A stretch of DNA of 64,000 nt from Endozoicomonas euniceicola (GTDB lineage Bacteria > Pseudomonadota > Gammaproteobacteria > Pseudomonadales > Endozoicomonadaceae). The DNA lies in assembly GCF_025562755.1 (NCBI RefSeq), contig NZ_CP103300.1, forward strand, positions 930,001 to 994,000, read 5' to 3'. The translations under genes were made by a program, and so were the position numbers. Every line of letters starts with the position of its first letter. Position 1 is the stretch's first letter. A model generated the notes under the pieces. That model did no database searches. It was not told where the DNA came from and saw only the letters and a program-made list of their open reading frames with translations. Below are positions 53,011-62,109 of this stretch, one piece after another.

Positions 53011-53101
53011 CAGTGTTCCGCAGAGCTTTCCCGTGTATCATCGCCCACGACCGAACTGAACATCGTTTATGGCCAGAAAAATGAGAAAGCCAGTGGCATA
53101 A
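53011..53101 (-). pseudogene. Remnant of azoR 3' region
   Basis: CAGTGTTCCGCAGAGC...TTCCCGTGTATCATCGCCCAC and AACTGAACATCGTTTATGGCCAGAAAAATGAGAAA align with the azoR region 49979-50085, with an internal deletion. It sits upstream of the RING gene, so the RING gene is bracketed by azoR (via IS607) and an azoR fragment. 52933-53010 holds nothing else recognised. Confidence 0.7.
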
Positions 53102-53151
53102 AGAAGGGGGGGGAGCTGTCAATGGTGAGCCCCCTTAAGCTGTGCTGGTAT

Positions 53152-53397
53152 TTATTTCACCGCTTTGCGAATCATATAGATGTATTGCTTGTCGGCTTCT
53201 TCACTGTGCAGCAACTCATGATCCAGAAAATTACAGAACTTTGGAATATCACGCTGGGTAGAAGGGTCTGTAGCGATCACCCTGACCACTTCGCCGGATA
53301 CCATATCCCGAACCTTATTGTGCAGCATCATGACCGGTTCCGGACATAGCAATCCACAGGTATCGAGTTCATGTTGTACTTCAATATGCTCTGACAC
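53152..53397 (-). CDS. tusA: Sulfurtransferase TusA
   Basis: Small sulfur carrier, used in tRNA 2-thiouridine synthesis and sulfur transfer. 81 residues, usual size. Active-site motif LDTCGLLCPEPVM (CPxP), then GEVVRVIATDPSTQRDIPKFCNFLDHELL, all typical. The 280 bases to the DyP gene contain a 99-codon frame overlapping tusA that I do not accept as a gene. Confidence 0.93.
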   Translation of the reverse strand: MSEHIEVQHELDTCGLLCPEPVMMLHNKVRDMVSGEVVRVIATDPSTQRDIPKFCNFLDHELLHSEEADKQYIYMIRKAVK

Positions 53398-53675
53398 AGA
53401 CTATCCTCAAAATTACTGCCCGGCTCCGTTACCAAAATAAACCAGCGACGGGCGAACCATAAGCCGTGATTTTCCATACTCAGCGAAACGTACCCGGCAG
53501 GCAGAAAGAGCACTATTGTAGCGACCAGCTGATCAGGTTGCACCCTGCCCGGACGTACTGCCGAAAAAGTACGTAAACGCCTCACCTGAAGGTTGATTTC
53601 ATTGACCCCCGGCATGGTTATTAACACCTAAAGCTTATACAGTGTCCGGTTGGACACACCAATCAGGGACAACCC

Positions 53676-54605
53676 ATGCATACTCCTCAGTCAGGCGTTA
53701 CTCCGGAAGCCAATACCGATGCTCTGTTTCTTACTTTGCTGATAAACAAAGACCCTGCCAGTCTGGGTCGCATCCGGCAGACCAGTGCCATCATTCCTGA
53801 AATGACGACTAAACTGGCTAAACAGTACCCGGATGCCCGCCTGTCATCCACCGTTAGCTTTGGCAGCGACGCCTGGGACTTACTCTACCCGCAGTCCCGT
53901 CCGGAATCCCTGCGCCCGTTCCCTGAAATAGAAGATGAAGAACGTCTGGCACCCGCCACAGCAGGAGACATTCTGTTACACATCCGCGCCAATCGCCGTG
54001 ATGTTGTGTTCCAGCTGATGCGTGACACCCTTGAACAGTTTGGCAACAGTGTCTCGGTTGAAGAGGAGGTACCCGGTTTCCGCTACCTCGATTCAAGAGA
54101 CCTGACCGGTTTTGTCGACGGCACAGAAAACCCGACGGGTGACAGTCGTGCCAGCGTTGCCCTGGTGGGTGAAGAAGACTCTGAATTTGCCGCAGGGAGT
54201 TATATTCATACACAGCGTTACATCCACCACCTGCATCAGTGGAACGAGCAGCCAGTACCAGAACAGGAAAAAATCATCGGTCGCACCAAAGCGGACGACA
54301 TTGAATTCAGCAGCGAAGAGAAAGCACCGACCGCCCACGTCAAACGCGCCAACATAAAAGACGCCAACGGTAAAGGTCTGGAAATCCTGCGTCACAGTAT
54401 GCCTTACGGCAACAGTAAGGAAGCCGGGCTACTCTTTACCTCCTACTGCCGAACTCCAACGCATTTTGAACAGATGCTAGGGGCGATGATGAAAGCCGAT
54501 GAGGCTGGACACTATGACCACCTGATGAATTTCTCTACCGCAGTAACGGGCTGTGCTTTCTTTGCGCCCTCTGTAGAATTTTTGAAAAGACACTGCCCTG
54601 CTTAA
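53676..54605 (+). CDS. DyP-type heme peroxidase (YfeX-like)
   Basis: 309 residues, cytoplasmic type (no Tat signal). The DyP motif GxxDG is in LTGFVDGTENPTG (catalytic Asp); heme-proximal His and distal Arg regions are HVKRANIKDANGKGLEILRHSMPYG and LLFTSYCRTPTHFEQML. Starts at ATG 53676. Single gene. Proposed roles of the family include peroxide-dependent dye oxidation and heme/porphyrin chemistry. Confidence 0.92.
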   Translation: MHTPQSGVTPEANTDALFLTLLINKDPASLGRIRQTSAIIPEMTTKLAKQYPDARLSSTVSFGSDAWDLLYPQSRPESLRPFPEIEDEERLAPATAGDILLHIRANRRDVVFQLMRDTLEQFGNSVSVEEEVPGFRYLDSRDLTGFVDGTENPTGDSRASVALVGEEDSEFAAGSYIHTQRYIHHLHQWNEQPVPEQEKIIGRTKADDIEFSSEEKAPTAHVKRANIKDANGKGLEILRHSMPYGNSKEAGLLFTSYCRTPTHFEQMLGAMMKADEAGHYDHLMNFSTAVTGCAFFAPSVEFLKRHCPA

Positions 54606-54632
54606 ATAAAAAACTCAAAACGCATTCTTCAG

Positions 54633-54670
54633 GTGCATACTGAACCTCCATTTGAAGTTTCAGTATGCAC
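54633..54670. terminator. 12-bp stem-loop after the DyP gene
   Basis: GTGCATACTGAA (54633-54644) pairs perfectly with TTCAGTATGCAC (54659-54670), about 30 bases after the peroxidase stop. No U tract, so its role as terminator is likely rather than sure. Confidence 0.5.
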
Positions 54671-54780
54671 AATGCAGAATCAATAAATATCATAAATAAC
54701 ATCAGCTATCAGCATTCATGCGACTTCAGAATCAGTCATCAGTAACAGGCTTTACCCTGAACCCCTGCTTCCTGATCAGA

Positions 54781-55352
54781 TTAACTAAAAGTTTCTCGAT
54801 ACCTAAATGCTTCATACCCTTCCAGTACCGTTACTGATTTACCCTGATTCAACGAATAGTTCGCGAGAATCATATCGACAGGGCTGCCTGAAAAAAGCAA
54901 TTCCGACTGTTCCTGAGGGCCTTCATACAGAAAGACACTTGGGTTAAGGCAGAGTGCATTTTGTGTAATCTCTGAATCCTGGCCATAGATTTCTGCTACT
55001 CTGGCCTGGAAAGCAGTAAACTCAGATTCACTTAGATGCAAGCCTGCACCCTGAGTACAATTAATTCTGGCTGGCTCTGGGGCGTTTTCAGTAACCTCTG
55101 GGATATCAAACACGAATGGATTTTCTAGAGCGACCCGCTGACACTATCAATGGCTTCCTTCAGTTTGGGAAAACTTTTGAAAAGTCTTTCTTCCGACACC
55201 CCCAGATGAGCCGAGCCAAACAGATAGCCTCTGATCTGTTGATGATGATCTGTGATTTGCCAGAGCTTAGAACTGATATTACTTTCCGGGTAAGCCAGCC
55301 CCGAGCACAACAATACTAATAAGCCAGCAAGTCGAATAAGGGTCTCTTTCAT
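54781..55352 (-). pseudogene. TraB/GumN-family gene, frameshifted
   Basis: The 5' part (55125-55352) has a signal peptide (MKETLIRLAGLLVLLCSGLA) and the family opening KLWQITDHHQQIRGYLFGSAHLG...FPKLKEAIDSV, then stops at 55125. A second frame (54781-55113, extendable upstream as VALENPFVFDIPEV) continues with 110 residues. Joining needs a shift near 55130. Even joined it is about 190 residues, shorter than the usual ~280, so it is likely a decayed gene. TraB proteins are of unclear, possibly protease-like, function. Confidence 0.6.
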
Positions 55353-55852
55353 AGTAACACTTTCCCTTGAATAGTTCTCATAGGGGGTTTGACTCTGAGT
55401 ATTTCAAGAAGTTTTCTTGTAAGAAGGAAAGTGTTATGAAAACTGACCTATTGGTTATGGCTCGAATTTTCAGGGAATCGGATCTGATAGTAGCAATCCC
55501 GCTCAGGACAACTGTCATAGTGGCAACTGTGTAAGGTGGGGAATAAAATTTGGGTATAACCCATAGCTAACCACATACCAATTCTGTATTATTGCCTCGG
55601 GTTTACCGAATCTTTGCACTGAACTGTTATCTGTGTCGTGTAAAAAATCGGACATGACTCAGGACCGGAGAATAATAAGAAGTGCGTTAGTACCGATCCA
55701 GGGACACAGTCTCCGGGACGTTATCATAAGAACACGAGAGCACCGCAATTCATGGGTCACTCCTGACCTAAATTGACCTGTATCAATACTCCAGCCCTGC
55801 GTATTACCCACAATAACCGAATAATAAGTACAAACCGAAGGTAACATGGAGT
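55353..55852. other. Intergenic region upstream of ccoN
   Basis: 500 bases between the leftward TraB pseudogene and ccoN. It contains the FNR-type box near its right end (separate entry). No gene was accepted; small frames lack ribosome sites. Confidence 0.5.
55773..55786 (+). promoter_or_regulatory. FNR/Anr box upstream of ccoNOQP
   Basis: TTGACCTGTATCAA matches TTGAT-N4-ATCAA at nine of ten positions, 67 bases before the ccoN start. FNR/Anr activation of cbb3 oxidase genes is well established in other bacteria. Confidence 0.75.
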
Positions 55853-57304
55853 ATGAGCACTGTTTTGCTACAGCCCGCTTACAACGATTCTCCTTACAAC
55901 TATAAGGTTGTCAGGCAGTTTGCCATTATGGCAGTAGTCTGGGCCATCGTGGGTATGGCTGTCGGGCTGTTCATTGCCACACAGATGGTTTTTCCCGAAC
56001 TCAACTTTAATCTGCCCTGGACCAGTTTTGGTCGGCTACGCCCCTTGCATACTAATGCCGTCATTTTTGCCTTTGGTGGCTGTGTACTGTTTGCCACCTC
56101 CTACTATATTGTCCAGCGTACCTGCCAGACGGCACTGGCATTACCAAAGCTGGCTGCTTTTACCTTCTGGGGATGGCAACTGGTCATCGTTCTGGCAGCC
56201 ATCACACTGCCGATGGGCCTGACGTCTTCAAAAGAGTACGCCGAACTGGAATGGCCTATTGATATCCTGATTACTCTTGTCTGGGTGTCCTATGCCCTGG
56301 TGTTTTTCGGCACCGTCATGAAGCGCAGGGCAAAGCATATCTACGTGGCAAACTGGTTCTTTGGTGCTTTCATTATTACCGTTGCCGTTCTGCATGTGGT
56401 CAACAGTGCCGCCATTCCCGTTACCCTGACCAAATCTTACTCCGCTTACGCCGGAGCCATGGATGCCATGATCCAGTGGTGGTATGGGCACAACGCCGTG
56501 GGCTTTTTCCTGACCGCGGGCTTTCTGGGCATGATGTATTACTTTGTACCCAAGCAGGCTGAGCGTCCGGTGTACTCCTACCGACTGTCCATCGTTCATT
56601 TCTGGGCGCTGGTTGCTATCTACATCTGGGCAGGGCCGCACCACCTGCACTACACCGCGCTGCCAGACTGGGCGCAAAGTCTGGGTATGGTCATGTCACT
56701 GATTCTCCTGGCTCCATCATGGGGCGGCATGATCAACGGCATCATGACCCTCTCCGGGGCCTGGCACAAACTGCGCACCGACCCGATTCTGCGCTTCCTG
56801 GTGGTTTCCCTGTCGTTCTATGGTATGTCCACCTTTGAAGGCCCGATGATGGCGATCAAAACCGTCAACGCCCTGTCCCACTATACCGACTGGACCATCG
56901 GTCATGTTCACTCCGGTGCCCTGGGCTGGGTGGCCATGGTGTCCTTCGGCTCTCTCTACCACCTGATTCCACGGGTGTATGGCCGTGAACAGATGCACAG
57001 CATTGCCTTGATTAACGCGCACTTCTGGCTGGCAACCATCGGCACCGTGCTGTACGTCGTTGCCATGTGGGTAAACGGCATCACCCAGGGGTTGATGTGG
57101 CGGGCAGTGAACAACGACGGCACCCTGACCTACAGCTTTATTGAGTCAGTGGTCGCCAGTGAGTTTGGCTACATCGTCCGGGCTATTGGGGGTGCCTTCT
57201 TTGTCGCCGGCGTTGTCATCATGGCTTACAACGTTTACCGCACCAGCCAGCAACCGGCCCAGGATACTGAAGCCGATGCCAGTACTGAACCACAGGCCGT
57301 TTGA
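55853..57304 (+). CDS. ccoN: cbb3-type cytochrome c oxidase subunit I CcoN
   Basis: Catalytic heme-copper subunit of the high-affinity terminal oxidase. 483 residues, about twelve membrane helices. Heme and copper ligand regions: RPLHTNAVIFAFGG, WWYGHNAVGFFLTAGFLG (CuB His plus cross-linked Tyr region), AGPHHLHYTALPDW, and HWTIGHVHSGALGW-type stretch (DWTIGHVHSGALGWVAM). Starts at ATG 55853. First gene of ccoNOQP, behind an FNR box. Confidence 0.96.
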   Translation: MSTVLLQPAYNDSPYNYKVVRQFAIMAVVWAIVGMAVGLFIATQMVFPELNFNLPWTSFGRLRPLHTNAVIFAFGGCVLFATSYYIVQRTCQTALALPKLAAFTFWGWQLVIVLAAITLPMGLTSSKEYAELEWPIDILITLVWVSYALVFFGTVMKRRAKHIYVANWFFGAFIITVAVLHVVNSAAIPVTLTKSYSAYAGAMDAMIQWWYGHNAVGFFLTAGFLGMMYYFVPKQAERPVYSYRLSIVHFWALVAIYIWAGPHHLHYTALPDWAQSLGMVMSLILLAPSWGGMINGIMTLSGAWHKLRTDPILRFLVVSLSFYGMSTFEGPMMAIKTVNALSHYTDWTIGHVHSGALGWVAMVSFGSLYHLIPRVYGREQMHSIALINAHFWLATIGTVLYVVAMWVNGITQGLMWRAVNNDGTLTYSFIESVVASEFGYIVRAIGGAFFVAGVVIMAYNVYRTSQQPAQDTEADASTEPQAV

Positions 57305-57322
57305 GCAGGGAGGACCATAACC

Positions 57323-57934
57323 ATGACAAAACATGAAGTTGTTGAAAAAAATATTGCTCTGATGGTGCTGCTGATTGTGGTGGCGATCAGTTTTGGCGGC
57401 CTGGTTGAAATTGTCCCTCTCTTCTTCCAGAAAGAGACTACCCAGCCCGTGGCCGGACTAAAGCCTTATACCCCGTTACAGCTTGAAGGCCGTGATATTT
57501 ATATCCGGGAAGGCTGTGTCGGCTGCCATTCGCAAATGGTTCGCCCTTTACGGGCTGAAGTGGAACGTTATGGCCATTACTCAGTGGCGGGCGAATCCGT
57601 TTACGAATACCCGTTCCTTTGGGGTTCCAAACGAACCGGGCCAGACCTCGCACGGGTCGGTGGCCGTTACTCCGATGAATGGCACAGAGCCCATCTTTAC
57701 AACCCAAGAGACCTCGTTCCTGAATCCATAATGCCTGCTTACCCATGGTTAAACGAAAACACTCTGGACGGTCAACTGACGGCCAGAAAAATGGAAGCCA
57801 TGCGTACGCTGGGTGTGCCCTATTCCGATGAGGATATAGCCGGAGCGGCTGTCCGGGTAAAAGGCAACACAGAAATGGACGCCCTTGTGGCCTATCTGCA
57901 ATCACTCGGCACAACCATTACAACAAAGCGGTAA
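57323..57934 (+). CDS. ccoO: cbb3-type cytochrome c oxidase subunit II CcoO
   Basis: Membrane-anchored monoheme cytochrome c. 203 residues: one N-terminal helix (LMVLLIVVAISFGGLVEIVPLF) then CVGCHSQMVRPLRAEVERYGHYS with the heme motif CxxCH and distal methionine in PESIMPAYPWL. Follows ccoN by 18 bp with AGGGAGG as ribosome site. Confidence 0.96.
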   Translation: MTKHEVVEKNIALMVLLIVVAISFGGLVEIVPLFFQKETTQPVAGLKPYTPLQLEGRDIYIREGCVGCHSQMVRPLRAEVERYGHYSVAGESVYEYPFLWGSKRTGPDLARVGGRYSDEWHRAHLYNPRDLVPESIMPAYPWLNENTLDGQLTARKMEAMRTLGVPYSDEDIAGAAVRVKGNTEMDALVAYLQSLGTTITTKR

Positions 57935-57938
57935 CACC

Positions 57939-58157
57939 ATGGACATCAATGACATCAGAGGACTTGCCACCGTTCTGGCCATGGTGGCGTTCCTTGCCGT
58001 CACTTACTGGGCCTACAGCAGTCGCAGGCAAAAAGATTTCGAAGAAGCCGCAAATCTGCCGTTTGCCGATGACGACATCCCTGACAATAAACACAACAAG
58101 AATAACGGTCTGCAAACCGATGCATCACGGGTGAACGATAAAGGAGGGGTAGCATAA
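57939..58157 (+). CDS. ccoQ: cbb3 oxidase small subunit CcoQ
   Basis: 72 residues from ATG 57939 (MDINDIRGLATVLAMVAFLAV), four bases after the ccoO stop. One membrane helix, then YSSRRQKDFEEAANLPFADDD, the typical CcoQ ending motif. A few dozen extra polar residues follow. Its stop overlaps the ccoP start (TAATG). Stabilises the oxidase complex. Confidence 0.9.
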   Translation: MDINDIRGLATVLAMVAFLAVTYWAYSSRRQKDFEEAANLPFADDDIPDNKHNKNNGLQTDASRVNDKGGVA

Positions 58158-59059
58158 TGATGAGTAGTTTCTGGAGCGGTTGGATCATCATACTGACCCT
58201 GGCCTGCCTTATTCTGGTGATCTGGCTACTGTTTGCCACCCGCAAAACGCAACGGCGGGATCTGACGGAAGAGACCACCGGGCATAATTACGACGGTATT
58301 GAAGAGCTGGATAACCCGATGCCGCACTGGTGGTTCATGCTGTTTGTTGCCACACTGGTTTTCTCTGCGGGTTACCTGCTGCTCTACCCTGGTATGGGCA
58401 ACTGGAAAGGGCTTTGGGGCTGGACCTCTACCGGTGAACTGGAACAGCATCAGGAAAAACACGACAGACGCTATGCACCACTGTTTGCCCAATACGCCAA
58501 AACCCCCATTGAGCAGCTGGCTGAAAACCCGAAAGCCCTGAAAATGGGTCAGCGTATCTTTCTCAACAACTGCGGACTCTGCCACGGCTCCGATGCCGGG
58601 GGCTCGTTTGGCTTCCCCAGCCTGACCGACGATGACTGGCTCTATGGCGGCGCACCGGCAGACATCAAAACAACCATTATGGAAGGGCGAAGTGGACAGA
58701 TGCCTGCCTGGGGAGCCGTGATTGGTGAAAAGGGTGTACAGGATGTCTCTACATTTATCCGCTACCAGGCCGGACTGGTTGACCGAATAGATGACTCTGT
58801 AATGAACCGCGGCAAAAAAGCATACGACACAACCTGTTCAATCTGTCATGGCCCTGACGGTAAAGGCATTAAAGCCCTTGGTGCTCCTGACCTGACCGAT
58901 GCAATATGGTTGTACGGCTCCAGTCAGACAGAGATTGAGTATACGGTTCGCAATGGCCGAAATGGTGTTATGCCCGCCTGGAAGCATATTCTCGGAGAGG
59001 AAAAAGTGCATCTGGTTTCTACTTATGTCTACAGCCTTAAAGGAGACAAGAAAAGATAG
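58157..59059 (+). CDS. ccoP: cbb3-type cytochrome c oxidase subunit III CcoP
   Basis: Diheme cytochrome c that passes electrons to CcoN. 300 residues: two membrane segments (SGWIIILTLACLILVIWLLF; HWWFMLFVATLVFSAGYLLLY) with NPMPHWW between them, then two class I cytochrome domains with CGLCH and CSICH and the motif pairs GQMPAW and GVMPAW (axial Met). Its last ~70 bases and trailing spacer are copied again at about 60480-60640 between the two Cys-rich genes. Confidence 0.96.
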   Translation: MMSSFWSGWIIILTLACLILVIWLLFATRKTQRRDLTEETTGHNYDGIEELDNPMPHWWFMLFVATLVFSAGYLLLYPGMGNWKGLWGWTSTGELEQHQEKHDRRYAPLFAQYAKTPIEQLAENPKALKMGQRIFLNNCGLCHGSDAGGSFGFPSLTDDDWLYGGAPADIKTTIMEGRSGQMPAWGAVIGEKGVQDVSTFIRYQAGLVDRIDDSVMNRGKKAYDTTCSICHGPDGKGIKALGAPDLTDAIWLYGSSQTEIEYTVRNGRNGVMPAWKHILGEEKVHLVSTYVYSLKGDKKR

Positions 59060-59239
59060 ACCGCCTGTATCAATAACTGGCGCAACATTTATGAACTGAT
59101 CCGGATTTATAGACATTGCGCCAGTGCAGCAGGGCTGTTCCGGAGATACTTTTCAACGCAACCATAAACAACGACTGCACTGCAGTCATTTCAGCTATAG
59201 TTACTCGCCATGCTAAAAAAAGTAAGAGTGGCCGAGTAA

Positions 59240-60415
59240 ATGCTAAAAACATACACACCCCTGTTTCTTTTGGCTTTAATCGTTTTTTCAATCGACAGCT
59301 TTGCCAACGATAAACTTTACTCCTGGACCTTGACAATTAAAGGTAAAAATCCATGTGTATATACAGGCACCATCAGAAATACTCTTACCACCTCATCAAG
59401 CCCCCCCGAACACTCAGACCCGGGAGAGGGTGGTTGCGGTTGCTGTTCCAGTGCGTACAAATTAATCGAAATACACTCGGTCATGGATCTGCAACTGGAT
59501 AATCCTGATCACCCCCCTCCAAGGGTCAGTGCCCTCTGGCTATTCTCCCAAGATCAGGTAAGGGGACTCCTTACAACTACGACAAGCTACACCCTGGAAG
59601 TAATGACCAATGATTGTTCCAGCTGCTGTGACAATTTTTATAAAAGCAGTTGTTGTGGCTATAACCAGATTACCGGCGAAAAAAGAGGCTGCGATGATTG
59701 CCTTGCTGGATCGCTGCTTTGCTGCCTTTTACCCTATTGCATATTAAGGGATGCTGCTCAGTATTTTAGCGAACTTCGAGGCACACATGCGCAAGAGAGG
59801 CTCTCCGATCTAGGCGCTTCTACCAGCTATAACCTGATAGAACCTGTGAGGCTAACTCATATGTCAGTTGCCAGCACGAGCGCCGCAAGCGAAACTCAAA
59901 CTTTGTCCATGCCCACCGAAACGCACGCCATTCATCTGGAAAGAGATGACGAACAAACACAAGACTGGTTTCGTCGAGTCATTGAGGGTTCAATTAATAC
60001 CAATTGCAGGATTACTTTCCCCGGCTTTTTAGACTCCCATGTCCGGGTAATTTTGCAGAGAACCGCACCACAGGAAAATAGTTCGAACCTCATCATTACG
60101 CTGCAGGTTATTCAAAGTGAACATATCGATAGCATTTCTATGCTAGTGTCACGGTCATTCTCAAGAGGAGGGAGGAGGCAAGACCGCAGAGTTTATTATC
60201 GGATTGAAGAGCTAACCTTTGAAGGTTCAGATGTGGAACTTACCGTATACCGGGGCTATCGTGAGTATGTTCACACCGGGCAGCCAATGCCAAGCGTACC
60301 TCTCTGGGAGCCAGACCCGCTTCCTGATACCAGACTAATTCACAACCCGGGAGAGGCACCGCCACCCTATAGCCAGTATCCTGATGGTAATAGCGGTTTC
60401 CCCCATAGCAAGTAA
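59240..60415 (+). CDS. Cys-rich secreted protein 1, with PPxY motif
   Basis: 391 residues, unknown family. Signal peptide (YTPLFLLALIVFSIDSFAND). Mature N-terminal half has many Cys pairs (GGCGCCSS, DCSSCCDNFYKSSCCGY, CDDCLAGSLLCCLLPYC), suggesting disulfides or metal binding and a hydrophobic patch near residue 155. The C-terminal half is beta-like. The end reads PLWEPDPLPDT...PPPYSQYPDGNSGFP, containing PPPY, a WW-domain ligand motif in eukaryotes. Inserted between ccoP and ccoG together with its paralogue; unlike the flanking oxidase genes in composition. Confidence 0.65.
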   Translation: MLKTYTPLFLLALIVFSIDSFANDKLYSWTLTIKGKNPCVYTGTIRNTLTTSSSPPEHSDPGEGGCGCCSSAYKLIEIHSVMDLQLDNPDHPPPRVSALWLFSQDQVRGLLTTTTSYTLEVMTNDCSSCCDNFYKSSCCGYNQITGEKRGCDDCLAGSLLCCLLPYCILRDAAQYFSELRGTHAQERLSDLGASTSYNLIEPVRLTHMSVASTSAASETQTLSMPTETHAIHLERDDEQTQDWFRRVIEGSINTNCRITFPGFLDSHVRVILQRTAPQENSSNLIITLQVIQSEHIDSISMLVSRSFSRGGRRQDRRVYYRIEELTFEGSDVELTVYRGYREYVHTGQPMPSVPLWEPDPLPDTRLIHNPGEAPPPYSQYPDGNSGFPHSK

Positions 60416-60739
60416 GTTCGCTTTTATTTTTGTCAGGACGGGTACTGCAGGCTGCCGAAAACGGAATATTTTTCACATAACGCCTCGGCGAAGAAAAAGT
60501 GCATCTGGCCTCTACTTATGTCTACAACCTTAAAGAGGAGAAGAAAAGGCAGACGGCCTGTATCAATAACTGGCGTAATATTTATGAACTGACCCGGATT
60601 TATAGACATTGCGCCAGCACATCCGAACTGTCACAGGGACGATTTTCGAAAGAAGCATAAACAACGCCCGTACTTTGGATAATTTAGCTATATTTACTCG
60701 CCGCATAAAAGCTTTAAAAAAGTAATAATGGGTGGCCAA
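60416..60739 (+). other. Spacer with duplicated ccoP 3' end
   Basis: From about 60480 the sequence repeats the ccoP end: GAAGAAAAAGTGCATCTGG, CTTATGTCTAC, CTGTATCAATAACTGGCG, GGATTTATAGACATTGCGCC, then a leader resembling 59150-59239. So the duplication unit was [ccoP 3' end + leader + Cys-rich gene]. No gene in the spacer itself. Confidence 0.85.
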
Positions 60740-61969
60740 ATGTTAAAAAAATGTATAACCCTGTTTTTTTTGTTATTGACTTTAACTGGTTTTTCAACCG
60801 GCAGCTCTGCCGCCAATGATCATTACCTCTGGACCCTGACGCTGAAAGGCGAGAATGCTCGCGTATATACTGGCTCTCTGGTAAACACTCTTGCGAGCTC
60901 CTCACATACCACTGATCATATACCCCCGGAACCGGGTAATTCCAATGCCAACGCAAATAGCTGTTGCTGTTGCAGTTGCTGTCCCAGTCAGTACAAATTG
61001 CTCGAAACAAGATTAACCATGAACCTGGAGTGGTCTAACCTTGATACCTACTTTCGAGAAATCAACGACCTCTGGCTATTTTCCCGTCCTCGTAGACGCG
61101 GTCTTTTTGCCACTGCTACAAGGCACATTCTGAAAGTAAAGCTCGATGACTGCTCCAGCTGCTGTAACAATTTTTATCAGAGTAGTTGTTGTGGCTATGA
61201 CCTGATTACCGAAGAAAGAAAAAGTTTCTTGACATGCGTCTCAGATTGGGTGAGCAGCTGCTGCCTCTTCGGCATGATCCATTTAACTGAGGATTTTTGC
61301 GACCGTCAAGACATTCAAGAGCGAATCAGGCTCAGACATTTAAACGATTCTACCAGCCATGACACGATAGGGTCTGTGGAGTTAGCTGGTATGTCGGTTT
61401 CCTACAGGAACGCCGCAGGCGGACATCAGGTTGTGCCCATACCAGTCGGAACGAACGCTATTTATATGGAAAGAAGTGACAGAAATACACAAAGGTGGTT
61501 GCGTGAAGTCATTGAAGGTTCAATTTATAACGAGAGCAGGGTTGTTTTCCCTGGCTTTTTACACGCCTCTGTCCGCGTTCTTTTGCAGGTAACTCAATCG
61601 CAGCAGAATAATTCATATTTCACCATCACTATGAGGGTGTATGGAAACAATGCTATCAATAACATTCGTATGGAAGTATCAAAGTCAGAGTCAGAGTCAG
61701 AGTCAGGGGCTGAGGCTGGAGCCGGGGTAGAATCTGGCAGAGTGACTTATCAGATTGAACAGCTGACCTTTGAAAGTCTAAATATGGAATTTACCTTAAA
61801 CCGTTCGGCGGGTTCCGGGCATGTTCACACTGAGCAGCCAACACCAAGCGCACCTCTCTGGGAGCCAGACCCGCTTCCTGATACCAGCCTAATTTACAAC
61901 CCGGCAGTGCCACCGCCAGTCTATACCCCGTATCCCGATGGAAATAGCGGTTTCCCCCCTGGCAAGTAA
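60740..61969 (+). CDS. Cys-rich secreted protein 2
   Basis: 409 residues from ATG 60740 (MLKKCITLFFLLLTLTGFS), aligned with copy 1; the frame extends four codons upstream. Signal peptide, Cys clusters (SCCCCSCCPSQYKL, DCSSCCNNFYQSSCCGY, SSCCLF) and LWLFSRPRRRGLFATATRH correspond to copy 1. A run of TCAGAG repeats (61681-61706) encodes SESESES. The C-terminus PLWEPDPLPDT...PPPVYTPYPDGNSGFP has PPPVY rather than PPPY, so the WW-ligand motif is not strictly kept. Function unknown. Confidence 0.65.
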   Translation: MLKKCITLFFLLLTLTGFSTGSSAANDHYLWTLTLKGENARVYTGSLVNTLASSSHTTDHIPPEPGNSNANANSCCCCSCCPSQYKLLETRLTMNLEWSNLDTYFREINDLWLFSRPRRRGLFATATRHILKVKLDDCSSCCNNFYQSSCCGYDLITEERKSFLTCVSDWVSSCCLFGMIHLTEDFCDRQDIQERIRLRHLNDSTSHDTIGSVELAGMSVSYRNAAGGHQVVPIPVGTNAIYMERSDRNTQRWLREVIEGSIYNESRVVFPGFLHASVRVLLQVTQSQQNNSYFTITMRVYGNNAINNIRMEVSKSESESESGAEAGAGVESGRVTYQIEQLTFESLNMEFTLNRSAGSGHVHTEQPTPSAPLWEPDPLPDTSLIYNPAVPPPVYTPYPDGNSGFPPGK

Positions 61970-62109
61970 GTTCGCTTTTATTTTTTGTCAGGACGGGTAC
62001 TATAGGCTATCGAAAACGGAGTATTTTCCAGATAACACCTCAGGGAAGTGGCTTGTCTCTATCGACACGGCAACATAAGAAGTCAAAATAAAGTGGTGTT
62101 AACAGAACA

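Noticed and set aside
53328..53627. Minus-strand frame of 99 codons before tusA
   Set aside because: It overlaps the start of tusA in another frame and has no recognisable content.
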